A stretch of DNA of 64,000 nucleotides, taken from positions 62,001 through 126,000 of the forward strand of contig OZ025712.1 of the NCBI GenBank assembly GCA_964019335.1, in the 5' to 3' direction. This DNA is from Diplonema japonicum (lineage: Eukaryota; Euglenozoa; Diplonemea; Diplonemida; Diplonemidae). Each line of letters opens with the position of its first letter. Position 1 is the stretch's first letter. Both the position numbers and the translations under genes were made by a program. Shown one piece after another: positions 30,005-38,653 of this stretch. The notes beneath the pieces are model-generated. The model was not told where the DNA came from and made no database searches. It saw only the letters and a list, made by a program, of their open reading frames with translations.

Positions 30005-31063
30005 TCAACGATAGTCAATGTTATTAGCATTCACATGTTTTGCGACCAGGTACTTAAGAGAAGGAATCTCATGGGCTACGGTGATGGTATCGTTGAACAT
30101 TTTGTTCTCTTTAACAGAATACCCACCGAAGATGAGGAAGCCTTTGGTGTTTTTCAATTGGGCCGCACCGGCGCCCCATCGCGGGTTTAGCCAAGAAGGG
30201 ACTTCCAACTCTTCCCAGTAACAAGCATCCACATCGAACTTATGCAACGAACCGAGGTCGGACCGCCCGTCGAAACCCCCATAAAGATACAGATAGGGGC
30301 TGATAAAGACAGATGTACAAGAACCCCTTGGAGAGGGAACAGCACCGGTCATATTGTCCATTTGAACCCATTTCTGCGTGGATAACTCGTAGTACCATAG
30401 GTCGTTGAAAACCGTGTCGTTGGCCTTTGTGGTCTTGTTGTCCGGTGCACCGCCAAACACGTAAAGTTTTCCTTTCGCGTAGCAACTTGTATGGTACTGT
30501 CTTGGGGAAGGCCTTCGTTGATCCTTCACAGGCATCAGCTCCCATTCGTTGTTGTCTGGGGTGTACCTCCAAAGATTGTTCAGAGCTCGCAAACCAGCGT
30601 TTCCACCGAAAACGTAAATGCTCCCGTCAGGGTGTTGCACGGCGGTGTGGCTTGAATGGGGTAAGGGTGGAGGGTCGGTTGGTTTTATACTTGGCTTTAT
30701 CTTGGTAGGTCGGATAGTCCATGTTTTGGTATCGATGTTAAGAATGTATGTGAAGCTTGCTTCGCCACGTCCCATATCGTCGCAGCCGCCGAGGACGAGG
30801 ACCTCGGTGTCGCTGATAGCCACTGCGGTGTGGTGTACAATGGCTGCGGGGTTGGTTCCTGTGGTGAGCATTTCCTCCCAGTTGTGTTTTTCTGTGTCGT
30901 AGACATGGACGACCCTTGTGCTGCCGCATAGCAGGTCGCCCTCCATTGTCACGCACTCCCAGCCGCCTATGAGTAGCATCTTCTTCCCGTTGCAGACACT
31001 ACTCAGGGATGGGTAGAACCGCGGCTTCAGCTTGCCCTTGTCGCACTCAACCTTCGTAAACAT
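30005..31063 (-). CDS. Kelch-repeat beta-propeller protein
   Basis: 352 aa from the ATG at 31063. About five to six Kelch repeats can be seen, marked by GG pairs and spaced Y/W residues: LLIGGWECV, VLVLGGCDD, YVFGGNAG..LWRYTPDNNEWELM, YVFGGAPD..DLWYYELSTQKWVQM, YLYGGFDG, and LIFGGYSV. These form a beta-propeller used for protein-protein contacts. No BTB, F-box or other domain is present, so it is a stand-alone Kelch protein; the partner is unknown. It is intronless. The product ends NNIDYR. It precedes the second 18-Cys cluster. Confidence 0.9.
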   Translation of the reverse strand: MFTKVECDKGKLKPRFYPSLSSVCNGKKMLLIGGWECVTMEGDLLCGSTRVVHVYDTEKHNWEEMLTTGTNPAAIVHHTAVAISDTEVLVLGGCDDMGRGEASFTYILNIDTKTWTIRPTKIKPSIKPTDPPPLPHSSHTAVQHPDGSIYVFGGNAGLRALNNLWRYTPDNNEWELMPVKDQRRPSPRQYHTSCYAKGKLYVFGGAPDNKTTKANDTVFNDLWYYELSTQKWVQMDNMTGAVPSPRGSCTSVFISPYLYLYGGFDGRSDLGSLHKFDVDACYWEELEVPSWLNPRWGAGAAQLKNTKGFLIFGGYSVKENKMFNDTITVAHEIPSLKYLVAKHVNANNIDYR

Positions 31064-31398
31064 ATTGTTGCGGTGTTGTATCACGAAAGGATGGAAGGAG
31101 GAAGAAAAAAAAAAAAAAGGGAAAAAAAAAAAGGGGGTGGACCAACTGTGTGAGTGTGTGTGTAAAAATATTGAAGACCCATTTTTTTTTTATTTTTTTT
31201 CCCGAACCCGTGCTACATGGTATTCAAACAATAAAATGAATAAAATTTGGAAGTTATTCTTAACTTCCTAATAGAAGAAAAAAAAAAGTAAAAAGGAATA
31301 TAAATAAATAAAAAAAACGCTACGAGAGGGAAGTAAAAAAATGGGGTAACAAAAAAAACTTTTTTTTCTGGGTAAATAGAAAAGAGGGAAATGGGGAA
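31064..31398. other. Intergenic up to the duplicated segment
   Basis: A/T-rich with several A-runs. There is no gene. The second copy of the 3.3 kb duplication begins at its right edge inside TAAATAAATAAA, a sequence present at both copies' boundaries. Confidence 0.6.
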
Positions 31399-31724
31399 TA
31401 AATAAATAAAAAAGTCGGGGAATACATTTCCCACTTTGGATAGTGAATCCGCCGTGTTGTAGGATGTCACAGGAGTAGCTCTCCCATGGCCTCCTACTTC
31501 ACGGAAAATACTTTAATGTTTGTATGGTTTTTTTTTTTTTTTTTTTTTCTTTTTTTTTTTCTCTTTGGAATCAAGGTACATTTCACGAAAACACTTTCTC
31601 GCGATATCACCCCTCGAATGATAGAAGCTTCCCTTGAACGTAGCTGTCATGCTTACAATGAAGTACTGACTATGTACTGCTTCGAACAAGAGGAACCTTC
31701 TAGTTTACTAAAAACAAACCCAGC

Positions 31725-32645
31725 TTACGGCTTGATGGCAGGGATGAACCTGTTCTCAGAGGGGTCGTGGGGGCACACACGGCACCTGTTCTGAACAGGC
31801 CAGGGACCGTGGGGCTTGTGGGGCTTGGGGCACATGTGCCTCTGGCACTCCCCGTTCTGCCAAGCACACTCACCAGGGAGAGTGTTCCAGCAAGAGTCCT
31901 CGTCGCCGTAAGAGGCGCAGTTCGCAGTGGCGGGTGAGTAGGCGAAGAAAGTGAACGCCATGAGCTCAGGTGCCTTCACCACATCGGTTGTACCCTCCGC
32001 CGCGAGCTTGTGGTAGATAACAAGGTTGTGAAGGTGGCTGTCCACATTCACGTCCAAGTCCATCACCGTCCCACAGCGGTAGGGGGTGAACCCGTCAGCG
32101 AGGAGGATCGCTTCGATGTTCCCACCGTCCTCGTACTGGCAAGGGGGGCAGCTGTACACCATCACGAAGTGGTCACACATCTTCCCCACACCACCAAACC
32201 CGGTCACACAGTCCATGTGCATCTCGTAGTTCTCCTTCGTGCGAACAGAAGGAACCTGTCCCCACCTCCCGATCATCGTGGGGGGGAAGTTGTAGAACCT
32301 CGAGTCGTCCATGTCGATGTAGCCCTTCATCCCGTCAAGGATACGTGTCACCTTGGTCCCGCTGCTGGGGGCACTGGGGTCGGGGTTGATCTGGTGCCCC
32401 ACTCCAAAACCGGCATTCGGGTTGGACATGATGCAGTCGTCCGCGCTGCTGACACCACTGCTCCCACCACAGGGGATCCTGCAGCTCTCCCCATCAGCTC
32501 GCACACATCGACCGTTCACCCTCTTCGCACCACCAAGACACATGTAACTGTCGCACGAGCCTTCTTGAGTCCCGCTCATCCCGTTCCCAGCTGCACTCCC
32601 TGCAAAGGCAAGTGCCATCACTGCGAGCATCTTTCCGTGGGTCAT
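31725..32645 (-). CDS. Secreted 18-cysteine protein, subtype A (A3 duplicate)
   Basis: 306 aa, identical to A3 at 7981-8901. Signal peptide, 18 cysteines, CxxC and PSI-like C-terminal cluster are present. Like A3 it lacks a downstream hairpin unit and instead has the T-run and unique segment past its stop. The promoter-like module is present upstream (32646-32760). Confidence 0.88.
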   Translation of the reverse strand: MTHGKMLAVMALAFAGSAAGNGMSGTQEGSCDSYMCLGGAKRVNGRCVRADGESCRIPCGGSSGVSSADDCIMSNPNAGFGVGHQINPDPSAPSSGTKVTRILDGMKGYIDMDDSRFYNFPPTMIGRWGQVPSVRTKENYEMHMDCVTGFGGVGKMCDHFVMVYSCPPCQYEDGGNIEAILLADGFTPYRCGTVMDLDVNVDSHLHNLVIYHKLAAEGTTDVVKAPELMAFTFFAYSPATANCASYGDEDSCWNTLPGECAWQNGECQRHMCPKPHKPHGPWPVQNRCRVCPHDPSENRFIPAIKP

Positions 32646-32789
32646 GTTGTTGTTGTGTTGTTGTTGTGTGTGAAAACTGTTGGTTGTTCTATTGACCGAT
32701 CTTTCGTTGGGACTAGTATACTATAAAGAGTAGCTTCGAATATCGAGAAACAGAGAGGAATAATCAAAAGGGGAAACAAATAGAGAAGT

Positions 32790-33033
32790 GGGGGACGAGT
32801 GCACCCCAACGGACTGCGGGCAGGGAGAGGGCCTGCCCGAGATATTGATTTTTTTTTTTAAAGTAATATTGCTCTTAATAACAGAAATAAGAAAAGGGGG
32901 ACGAATGCACCCCAACGGACTACGGGCAGAGGACCTGCCCGATGAGCTAATTTTTTTTAGAAAGTGTGTCCTTCAATCTGTTGAGTCATGCTGAACGGAG
33001 GGAGCTCACTCCAGCTTCCGTAACACAGCTGAC
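32790..33033. other. Conserved hairpin unit 6 (duplicate of unit 3)
   Basis: Same as 9046-9289 at offset 23,744: two GGGG/CCCC hairpins with GGGCAGG/CCTGCCC and GGGCAG/CTGCCC second stems, and the long GTCATGCTG/CAGCTGAC hairpin (32985-33033). It ends 156 bp past the stop of the next gene. It is not independent evidence of conservation because it lies in the duplicated block. Confidence 0.75.
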
Positions 33034-33188
33034 CTAAGATGTATGTGGTTATAGAAAAGAGAGGAAAGATAGGAAAGAAAGTGAATTCAGAAGAATGATG
33101 AAATGAATGAGGTTCGTTGTGGACTACGATGTCTCCAAGATGGCAAGGACGCCGCCTTGACCCTGCGTTGGTCCTGATACCACCCAGC

Positions 33189-34106
33189 TTACGGCTTGAT
33201 GGCAGGGATGAACCTGTCCTCAGAGGGGTCATGGGGGCACACACGGCACCTGTCCTGCACGTTCCAAGGGCCGTGAGGCTTGCTGGGCTTGGGGCACATG
33301 TGCCTCTGGCACTCCCCGTTCTGCCAAGCACACTCACCAGGGAGAGTGTTCCAGCAAGAGTCTTCGTCGCCGTAAGAGGCGCAGTTCGCAGTGGCGGGTG
33401 AGTAGGCGAAGAAGGTGAACGCCATGAGCTCAGGTGCCTTCACCACATCGGTTGTACCCTCCGCCGCGAGCTTGTGGTAGATAACAAGGTTGTGAAGGTG
33501 GCTGTCCACATTCACGTCCAAGTCCATCACCGTCCCACAGCGGTAGGGGGTGAACCCGTCAGCGAGGAGGATCGCCTGGATGTTCCCACCGTCCTCGTAC
33601 TGGCAAGGGGGGCAGCTGTACACCATCACGAAGTGGTCACACATCTTCCCCACACCACCAAACCCGGTCACACAGTCCATGTGCATCTCGTAGTTCTCCT
33701 TCGTGCGAACAGAAGGAACCTGTCCCCACCTCCCGATCATCGTGGGGGGGAAGTTGTAGAACCTCGAGTCGTCCATGTCGGTGAAACCCTTCATCCCGTT
33801 GATGATGCGTGTTGCCTTGGTCCCGCTGCTGGGGGCACTGGGGTCGGGGTTGATCTCATGACCCACTCCGAAACCTGCATTCGGGTTGGACACGATGCAG
33901 TCGTCCGCGCTGCTGACACCACTGCTCCCACCACAGGGGATCCTGCAGCTCTGACCGTCGTCTCGCACGCAACGCCCGTTCACCCTCTTCGCACCAAGAC
34001 AGGTGAAGGTGTCACACGAGCCTTCTTGAGTCCCGCTCATCCCGTTCCCAGCTGCACTCCCTGCAAAGGCAAGTGCCATCACTGCGAGCATCTTTCCGTG
34101 GGTCAT
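33189..34106 (-). CDS. Secreted 18-cysteine protein, subtype B (B1 duplicate)
   Basis: 305 aa, identical to B1 at 9445-10362, including DTFTCLG, RDDGQSC and KPSKPHGPWNVQ. Start ATG at 34106 after the CAACAAC leader; promoter-like module upstream. Confidence 0.88.
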   Translation of the reverse strand: MTHGKMLAVMALAFAGSAAGNGMSGTQEGSCDTFTCLGAKRVNGRCVRDDGQSCRIPCGGSSGVSSADDCIVSNPNAGFGVGHEINPDPSAPSSGTKATRIINGMKGFTDMDDSRFYNFPPTMIGRWGQVPSVRTKENYEMHMDCVTGFGGVGKMCDHFVMVYSCPPCQYEDGGNIQAILLADGFTPYRCGTVMDLDVNVDSHLHNLVIYHKLAAEGTTDVVKAPELMAFTFFAYSPATANCASYGDEDSCWNTLPGECAWQNGECQRHMCPKPSKPHGPWNVQDRCRVCPHDPSEDRFIPAIKP

Positions 34107-34259
34107 GTTGTTGTTGTGTTGTTGTTGTGTGTGAAAACTGATGGTTGTTGCATTGACCGATCTTTCGTTCGTTAATATAATATTTGTGTATATAAAAGAG
34201 TAACTTCGAATATCGAGAAACAGAGAGGGAATAATCAAAAGGGGAAACAAAAGAGGAGT

Positions 34260-34510
34260 GGGGGACGAGTGCACCCCAACGGACTGCGGGCAGGGAGAGG
34301 GCCTGCCCGAGATATTGATTTTTTTTTTAAAGTTTAGAAAACCGATATTGTTCATAACAAAAGAAATGGGGGACGATTGCACCCCTACGGATTGTGGGCA
34401 GATTGTGCCCGAGAACCTTTTTTTTGAATATTAAATTTGTCATAGATCTTCAATCTGCTGAGTCATGCTGAACGGAGGGAGCTCACTCCAGCTTCCGTAA
34501 CACAGCTGAC
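34260..34510. other. Conserved hairpin unit 7 (duplicate of unit 4)
   Basis: Same as 10516-10766 at offset 23,744, with long hairpin 34462-34510. Here it lies 127 bp past the stop of a subtype A gene, whereas unit 4 lies past a subtype B gene. The 3' flank therefore stayed in place while the coding region was exchanged. Confidence 0.75.
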
Positions 34511-34636
34511 GTATGATGTTTGTAGTCATAGAAAAGAGAGGAAAAATAGGAAAGAGGTTTTGAAAAGTGGATTCAGAGGATGAAATGAATGAGGTTGTTT
34601 GTCTGCTCTCATAGGTTGGTCTTGATACCACCCAGC

Positions 34637-35557
34637 TTACGGCTTGATGGCAGGGATGAACCTGTCCTCAGAGGGGTCATGGGGGCACACACGGCACCTG
34701 TCCTGAACAGGCCAGGGACCGTGGGGTTTGTGGGGCTTGGGGCACATGTGCCTCTGGCACTCCCCGTTCTGCCAAGCACACTCACCAGGGAGAGTGTTCC
34801 AGCAAGAGTCCTCATCACCGTAAGAGGCGCAGTTCGCAGTGGCGGGTGAGTAGGCGAAGAAAGTGAACGCCATGAGCTCAGGTGCCTTCACCACATCGGT
34901 TGTACCCTCCGCCGCGAGCTTGTGGTAGATAACAAGGTTGTGAAGGTGGCTGTCCACATTCACGTCCAAGTCCATCACCGTCCCACAGCGGTAGGGGGTG
35001 AACCCGTCAGCGAGGAGGATCGCTTCGATGTTCCCACCGTCCTCGTACTGGCAAGGGGGGCAGCTGTACACCATCACGAAGTGGTCACACATCTTCCCCA
35101 CACCACCAAACCCGGTCACACAGTCCATGTGCATCTCGTAGTTCTCCTTCGTGCGAACAGAAGGAACCTGTCCCCACCTCCCGATCATCGTGGGGGGGAA
35201 GTTGTAGAACCTCGAGTCGTCCATGTCGATGTAGCCCTTCATCCCGTCAAGGATACGTGTCACCTTGGTCCCGCTGCTGGGGGCACTGGGGTCGGGGTTG
35301 ATCTGGTGCCCCACTCCAAAACCGGCATTCGGGTTGGACATGATGCAGTCGTCCGCGCTGCTGACACCACTGCTCCCACCACAGGGGATCCTGCAGCTCT
35401 CCCCATCAGCTCGCACACATCGACCGTTCACCCTCTTCGCACCACCAAGACACATGTAACTGTCGCACGAGCCTTCTTGAGTCCCGCTCATCCCGTTCCC
35501 AGCTGCACTCCCTGCAAAGGCAAGTGCCATCACTGCGAGCATCTTTCCGTGGGTCAT
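34637..35557 (-). CDS. Secreted 18-cysteine protein, subtype A (A4)
   Basis: 306 aa. Coding sequence is subtype A (GGAKRV, RADGESC, NIEAI, KPHKPHGPWPVQ), but the 3' flank is that of B2. The shared MTHGKM start at 35557 was chosen over an in-frame upstream start at 35617. The 5' leader keeps CAACAACAAC and then diverges from other A genes at about 35575, with no full promoter-like module close by. The gene appears to be the product of recombination between array members. All 18 cysteines are intact. Confidence 0.87.
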   Translation of the reverse strand: MTHGKMLAVMALAFAGSAAGNGMSGTQEGSCDSYMCLGGAKRVNGRCVRADGESCRIPCGGSSGVSSADDCIMSNPNAGFGVGHQINPDPSAPSSGTKVTRILDGMKGYIDMDDSRFYNFPPTMIGRWGQVPSVRTKENYEMHMDCVTGFGGVGKMCDHFVMVYSCPPCQYEDGGNIEAILLADGFTPYRCGTVMDLDVNVDSHLHNLVIYHKLAAEGTTDVVKAPELMAFTFFAYSPATANCASYGDEDSCWNTLPGECAWQNGECQRHMCPKPHKPHGPWPVQDRCRVCPHDPSEDRFIPAIKP

Positions 35558-35802
35558 GTTGTTGTTGTGTTGTGTTAAGCTGTGTAAGTTCCCATAGACA
35601 TCATGGACGGCTTGCATGGCATCGCATGCAGAGTGGAAATGTGAATCCCTGGGATCCTATGAAAACGTACATAGGTAGCGCAGAAGAATGCAACCAGACT
35701 GCTAATATACTACAAGCTGGATTAGCAAGAAGAAAAATGAATAGTATAGAACTTCGAATATCGAGGAAACAGAGAGGTGGAACAAAAGGGGAACTAATAA
35801 AT

Positions 35803-35979
35803 GGGGGACGGATGCACCCCTACGGAATGCGGACAGGGAAATGGAGGGACTTGTCCAGCATGTTGTTTTTTTGTTTTCTTTTTCTTGAAATTGTATTGTG
35901 ATAATCTTGTATGTCACTTTAAAATTCTTGAGTCATGCTTCAAAGAGGGAGGTCACTCCGAGCTACTTTGAAAGCTGAC
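35803..35979. other. Conserved hairpin unit 8
   Basis: GGGG/CCCC hairpin 35803-35820. The second stem is ATGCGGACA (35827-35835) with TGTCC-A-GCAT (35852-35861). The long hairpin is GTCATGCTTCAAAG (35932-35945) with CTTTGAAAGCTGAC (35966-35979), tip GGAG/CTCC with loop GTCA. Its stem sequence differs from units 1-7 on both sides but remains paired, the clearest compensatory change. It ends 161 bp past the C2 stop. A TTCGA-type palindrome lies upstream at about 35751-35764. Confidence 0.78.
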
Positions 35980-36139
35980 GTGACATATCTTCACAAAAAA
36001 AAAAAAATGTAATGATAGGAAAGAGTAGTAGGTAGGGAGCGGCTTATTAACCCCAGATCTTTAACCTGCTCATGGAGGAAGAGCTATCTTAAACCTACTC
36101 ACGAGAGGAAGAGTATCAGTCAAGCGCACTCTTAGATTC

Positions 36140-37066
36140 TCACTTCTTGATGGCAGGGATGAACCTGTCCTCAGAGGGGTCATGGGGGCACACACGGCAC
36201 CTGTTCTGAACAGGCCAGGGACCACGGGGCTTGTGGGGCTTTTTGCACAAGTGCCTCTGGCACTCCCCGTTCTGCCAAGCACACTCACCAGGGAGAGTGT
36301 TCCAGCAAGAGTCCTCGTCGCCGTAAGAGGCGCAGTTCGCGGTGGCGGGTGAGTAGGCGAAGAAGGTGAACTCCATAAGCTTGGGTGCCTTCACCACATC
36401 GGTCTCACCCTCCGCCGCGAGCTTGTGGTAGATAACAAGGTTGTGAAGGTGGCTGTCCACATTCACGTCCAAGTCCATCACCGTCCCACAGCGGTAGGGG
36501 GTGAACCCGTCAGCGAGGAGGATCGCCTGGATGTTCCCACCGTCCTCGTACTGGCAAGGGGGGCAGCTGTACACCATCACGAAATGGTCACACATCTTCC
36601 CTTCACCACCGTAGCCGGTCACACAGTCCATGTGCATCTCGTAACCTGCCTCAGTGCGGACAGTTGGGACCTGTCCCCACCTCCCGATCATCGTGGGGGG
36701 GAAGTTGGAGAACCTCGAGTCACGCATGTCGGTGAAGCCCTTCATCCCTTCGATGATACGTGTTGCCTTGGTCCCGCTGCTGGGAGCACTGGGGTCGGGG
36801 TTGATTTCAAGCCCCGCTGGAAGCGAGAGGCCTGTCCCGAAGCCCGCCTTCGAAAGGGACAAGATGCAGTCGTCCGCACTGTTGGTACCGCCACAGGGGA
36901 TCCTGCAGCTCTCCCCATCAGCTCGCACGCAACGCCCGTTCACCTTCTCCGCACCAAGACACATAAAGGTGTCACACGAGCCTTCTTGAGTTCCGCTCAT
37001 CCTGTTCTCGGCCGCAGTCCCCGCAAAGGCAAGCGCCATCACTGCGAGCATCTTCCCGTGGGTCAT
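36140..37066 (-). CDS. Secreted 18-cysteine protein, subtype C (C2)
   Basis: 308 aa, nearly identical to C1 (13167-14093); differences seen are CRIPC and DMRD. It is the last member of the second cluster, in the same relative position as C1 in the first. The 5' flank lacks the shared promoter-like module. A 23-G run lies about 80 bp upstream (37144-37166). Confidence 0.88.
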   Translation of the reverse strand: MTHGKMLAVMALAFAGTAAENRMSGTQEGSCDTFMCLGAEKVNGRCVRADGESCRIPCGGTNSADDCILSLSKAGFGTGLSLPAGLEINPDPSAPSSGTKATRIIEGMKGFTDMRDSRFSNFPPTMIGRWGQVPTVRTEAGYEMHMDCVTGYGGEGKMCDHFVMVYSCPPCQYEDGGNIQAILLADGFTPYRCGTVMDLDVNVDSHLHNLVIYHKLAAEGETDVVKAPKLMEFTFFAYSPATANCASYGDEDSCWNTLPGECAWQNGECQRHLCKKPHKPRGPWPVQNRCRVCPHDPSEDRFIPAIKK

Positions 37067-37403
37067 GTTGTTTGTTATTTTATGAAGCTGTGTTTAAATA
37101 AACGAAAGAGGTAGCAAAAACTAGGAAACGAGGTGAACGATCTGGGGGGGGGGGGGGGGGGGGGGGCGAGAGGGAGCTTGCTTCATTCGTTGTTTCTTCT
37201 TTTATTTTTTGAAAAAAAAAGAAATCTCTATTCTTATCTCCCTCCCCCGTTCTGTAAACACTAAAAAAACAAAGAACAAAAAAACTTATGGAAACAAAAG
37301 AAAAAAAAAAGAGGCCTACCTCCCTCTCCCTCCCCTCCTTATTTTTTTTTTTTTTTCAGAATGGTAATACACGTAACCCAACCTCTTGCCACCCACCCTA
37401 TCG
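37067..37403. other. Intergenic with a 23-G run
   Basis: G-run at 37144-37166 on the plus strand, so C-run on the gene strand, followed by A/T-rich sequence. No gene is present. The G-run could form quadruplex structure or be a replication or sequencing weak point. Confidence 0.6.
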
Positions 37404-38546
37404 TCACCATTCACCGTCTGGCTCAGGATCGAGAAGATCGCGGTGAAGCCTGACTAACGTGTTCCAGACATAAAATTGAGCGACAGTGAAAGGACCAACT
37501 TTGAGCCAGGTCGCAAGGTAGCCTTTGAAAAGCGCAAGCTGAGAAGAGGGGGAAAATATTATTTTTCTTTTGTCTTCTCAATATTCCCCTCATACCGGTC
37601 CTTCGTGCTTAACAGTCTTGACTAAACAGTCCATGAAGCCGGTGTACTCATTGCCTTGTTGGGCCATGAGCCGTGTCTTGATCACGTCAAGAGGTGCACC
37701 AACCCCAGCGCTGATGAACCCTGTAAGAAAGTGTTTAAAAAAAAGAAAAACTCAAATGGGGGAAGGGGGTATGGTCAGTCCTAGGTACATATCTCGCACC
37801 ACCCTTCAATGGCTCCTACTAGCGTCCCAGCAGGTTGGAGAGTACTATTCCCGACCAGAGAAAAAAAAAAGAAACCACATACCGGAGCTTACCGATGCAA
37901 AAAGTAATGACACCAATGGGGAACATCCCAGGTGCATCTCGCCCCATTCGCGGAGCACATCGTAGACTGACAGCTGTGTAGCGTGCACGATGGCTGAACG
38001 CTGGACAGAGGCACCGAGACCGCCCATGAGGCCTTCTGGTCTTTGGCGTTGTTCCCGCCGCCATGTCGATTTGAGGTTTTCATAAGAGTGGTTGGAGAAG
38101 CCTTTCAAAAGCTGCGGAAAAGTCGGGCATCGTTCACGGGGAAGGGCTTGGATGACCACCTTGCACCGCTCGAGGGGGTTCGACAGGACTGTGGCAACAA
38201 CTCCGCTGGCAGATGCGATGACAGTGCGCTGCGTGAAAGAGACCTCTGTAGGGTCCGCTGCCGAGAAGCCCTTTAACATTTCATATGCCTGCAGACGCAC
38301 TGAACTGTAGACGAATTGATGTCCCGCGGCGACCATGGAACCCCGCCACAGCCCCGACCACCCGCTAGCGCCGATCACATCCCGGACCACCATCCACCCC
38401 CTGGGCCGTGTCCGCATGTCCACGAAAAAGCCCCCTTTGTGTAGTTGCAGACGTATCTTCACCACGTCAACTGGGTTTGTGAGCAGTTGCCCCGCGACAC
38501 CCCCTAGACCGCCGTACAGCGCTCCAAATATCCATTCGCTTACCAT
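37404..38546 (-). CDS. Mitochondrial carrier family protein, three exons
   Basis: Exons 38546-37883, 37720-37596 and 37538-37404. Introns start GTATGTGG and GTATGA and end TTACAG and CTCAG. The joined frame gives 307 aa, the usual carrier length. Three Px[DE]xx[KR]-type repeats mark the SLC25 fold: NPVDVVKIRLQ (first), NPLERCKVVIQ (second) and APLDVIKTRLM (third, in exon 2). Exon 3 supplies the last helix region. It should be an inner-membrane transporter of a small metabolite; the second repeat and the general look suggest a dicarboxylate/oxoglutarate-like or related carrier, but the substrate is not decidable by eye. The exon 1 donor was chosen so that SSG joins FISAGVGAPLD in frame. Confidence 0.9.
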
Positions 38547-38653
38547 TGCCTGACTTTACACCTTCGCGCGCATGTTGGTGTGTTTGGTAAGCTTGTTGAT
38601 ATTATTCGTGAGGGAGGGAAAAAGGGGAAGGCCGAAAAAAAAAAAAGATCTAA

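Larger units (their letters stand above)
31399..34665. repeat. 3.3 kb segmental duplication, copy 2
   Basis: Counterpart of 7654-10921. The left breakpoint is in an AAAT-repeat tract. On the right, identity ends inside the last codons of the next 18-Cys gene: the first mismatch is at 34666 versus 10922, after which a subtype A gene replaces subtype B. This is the pattern expected from unequal exchange or gene conversion between array members. Confidence 0.9.
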
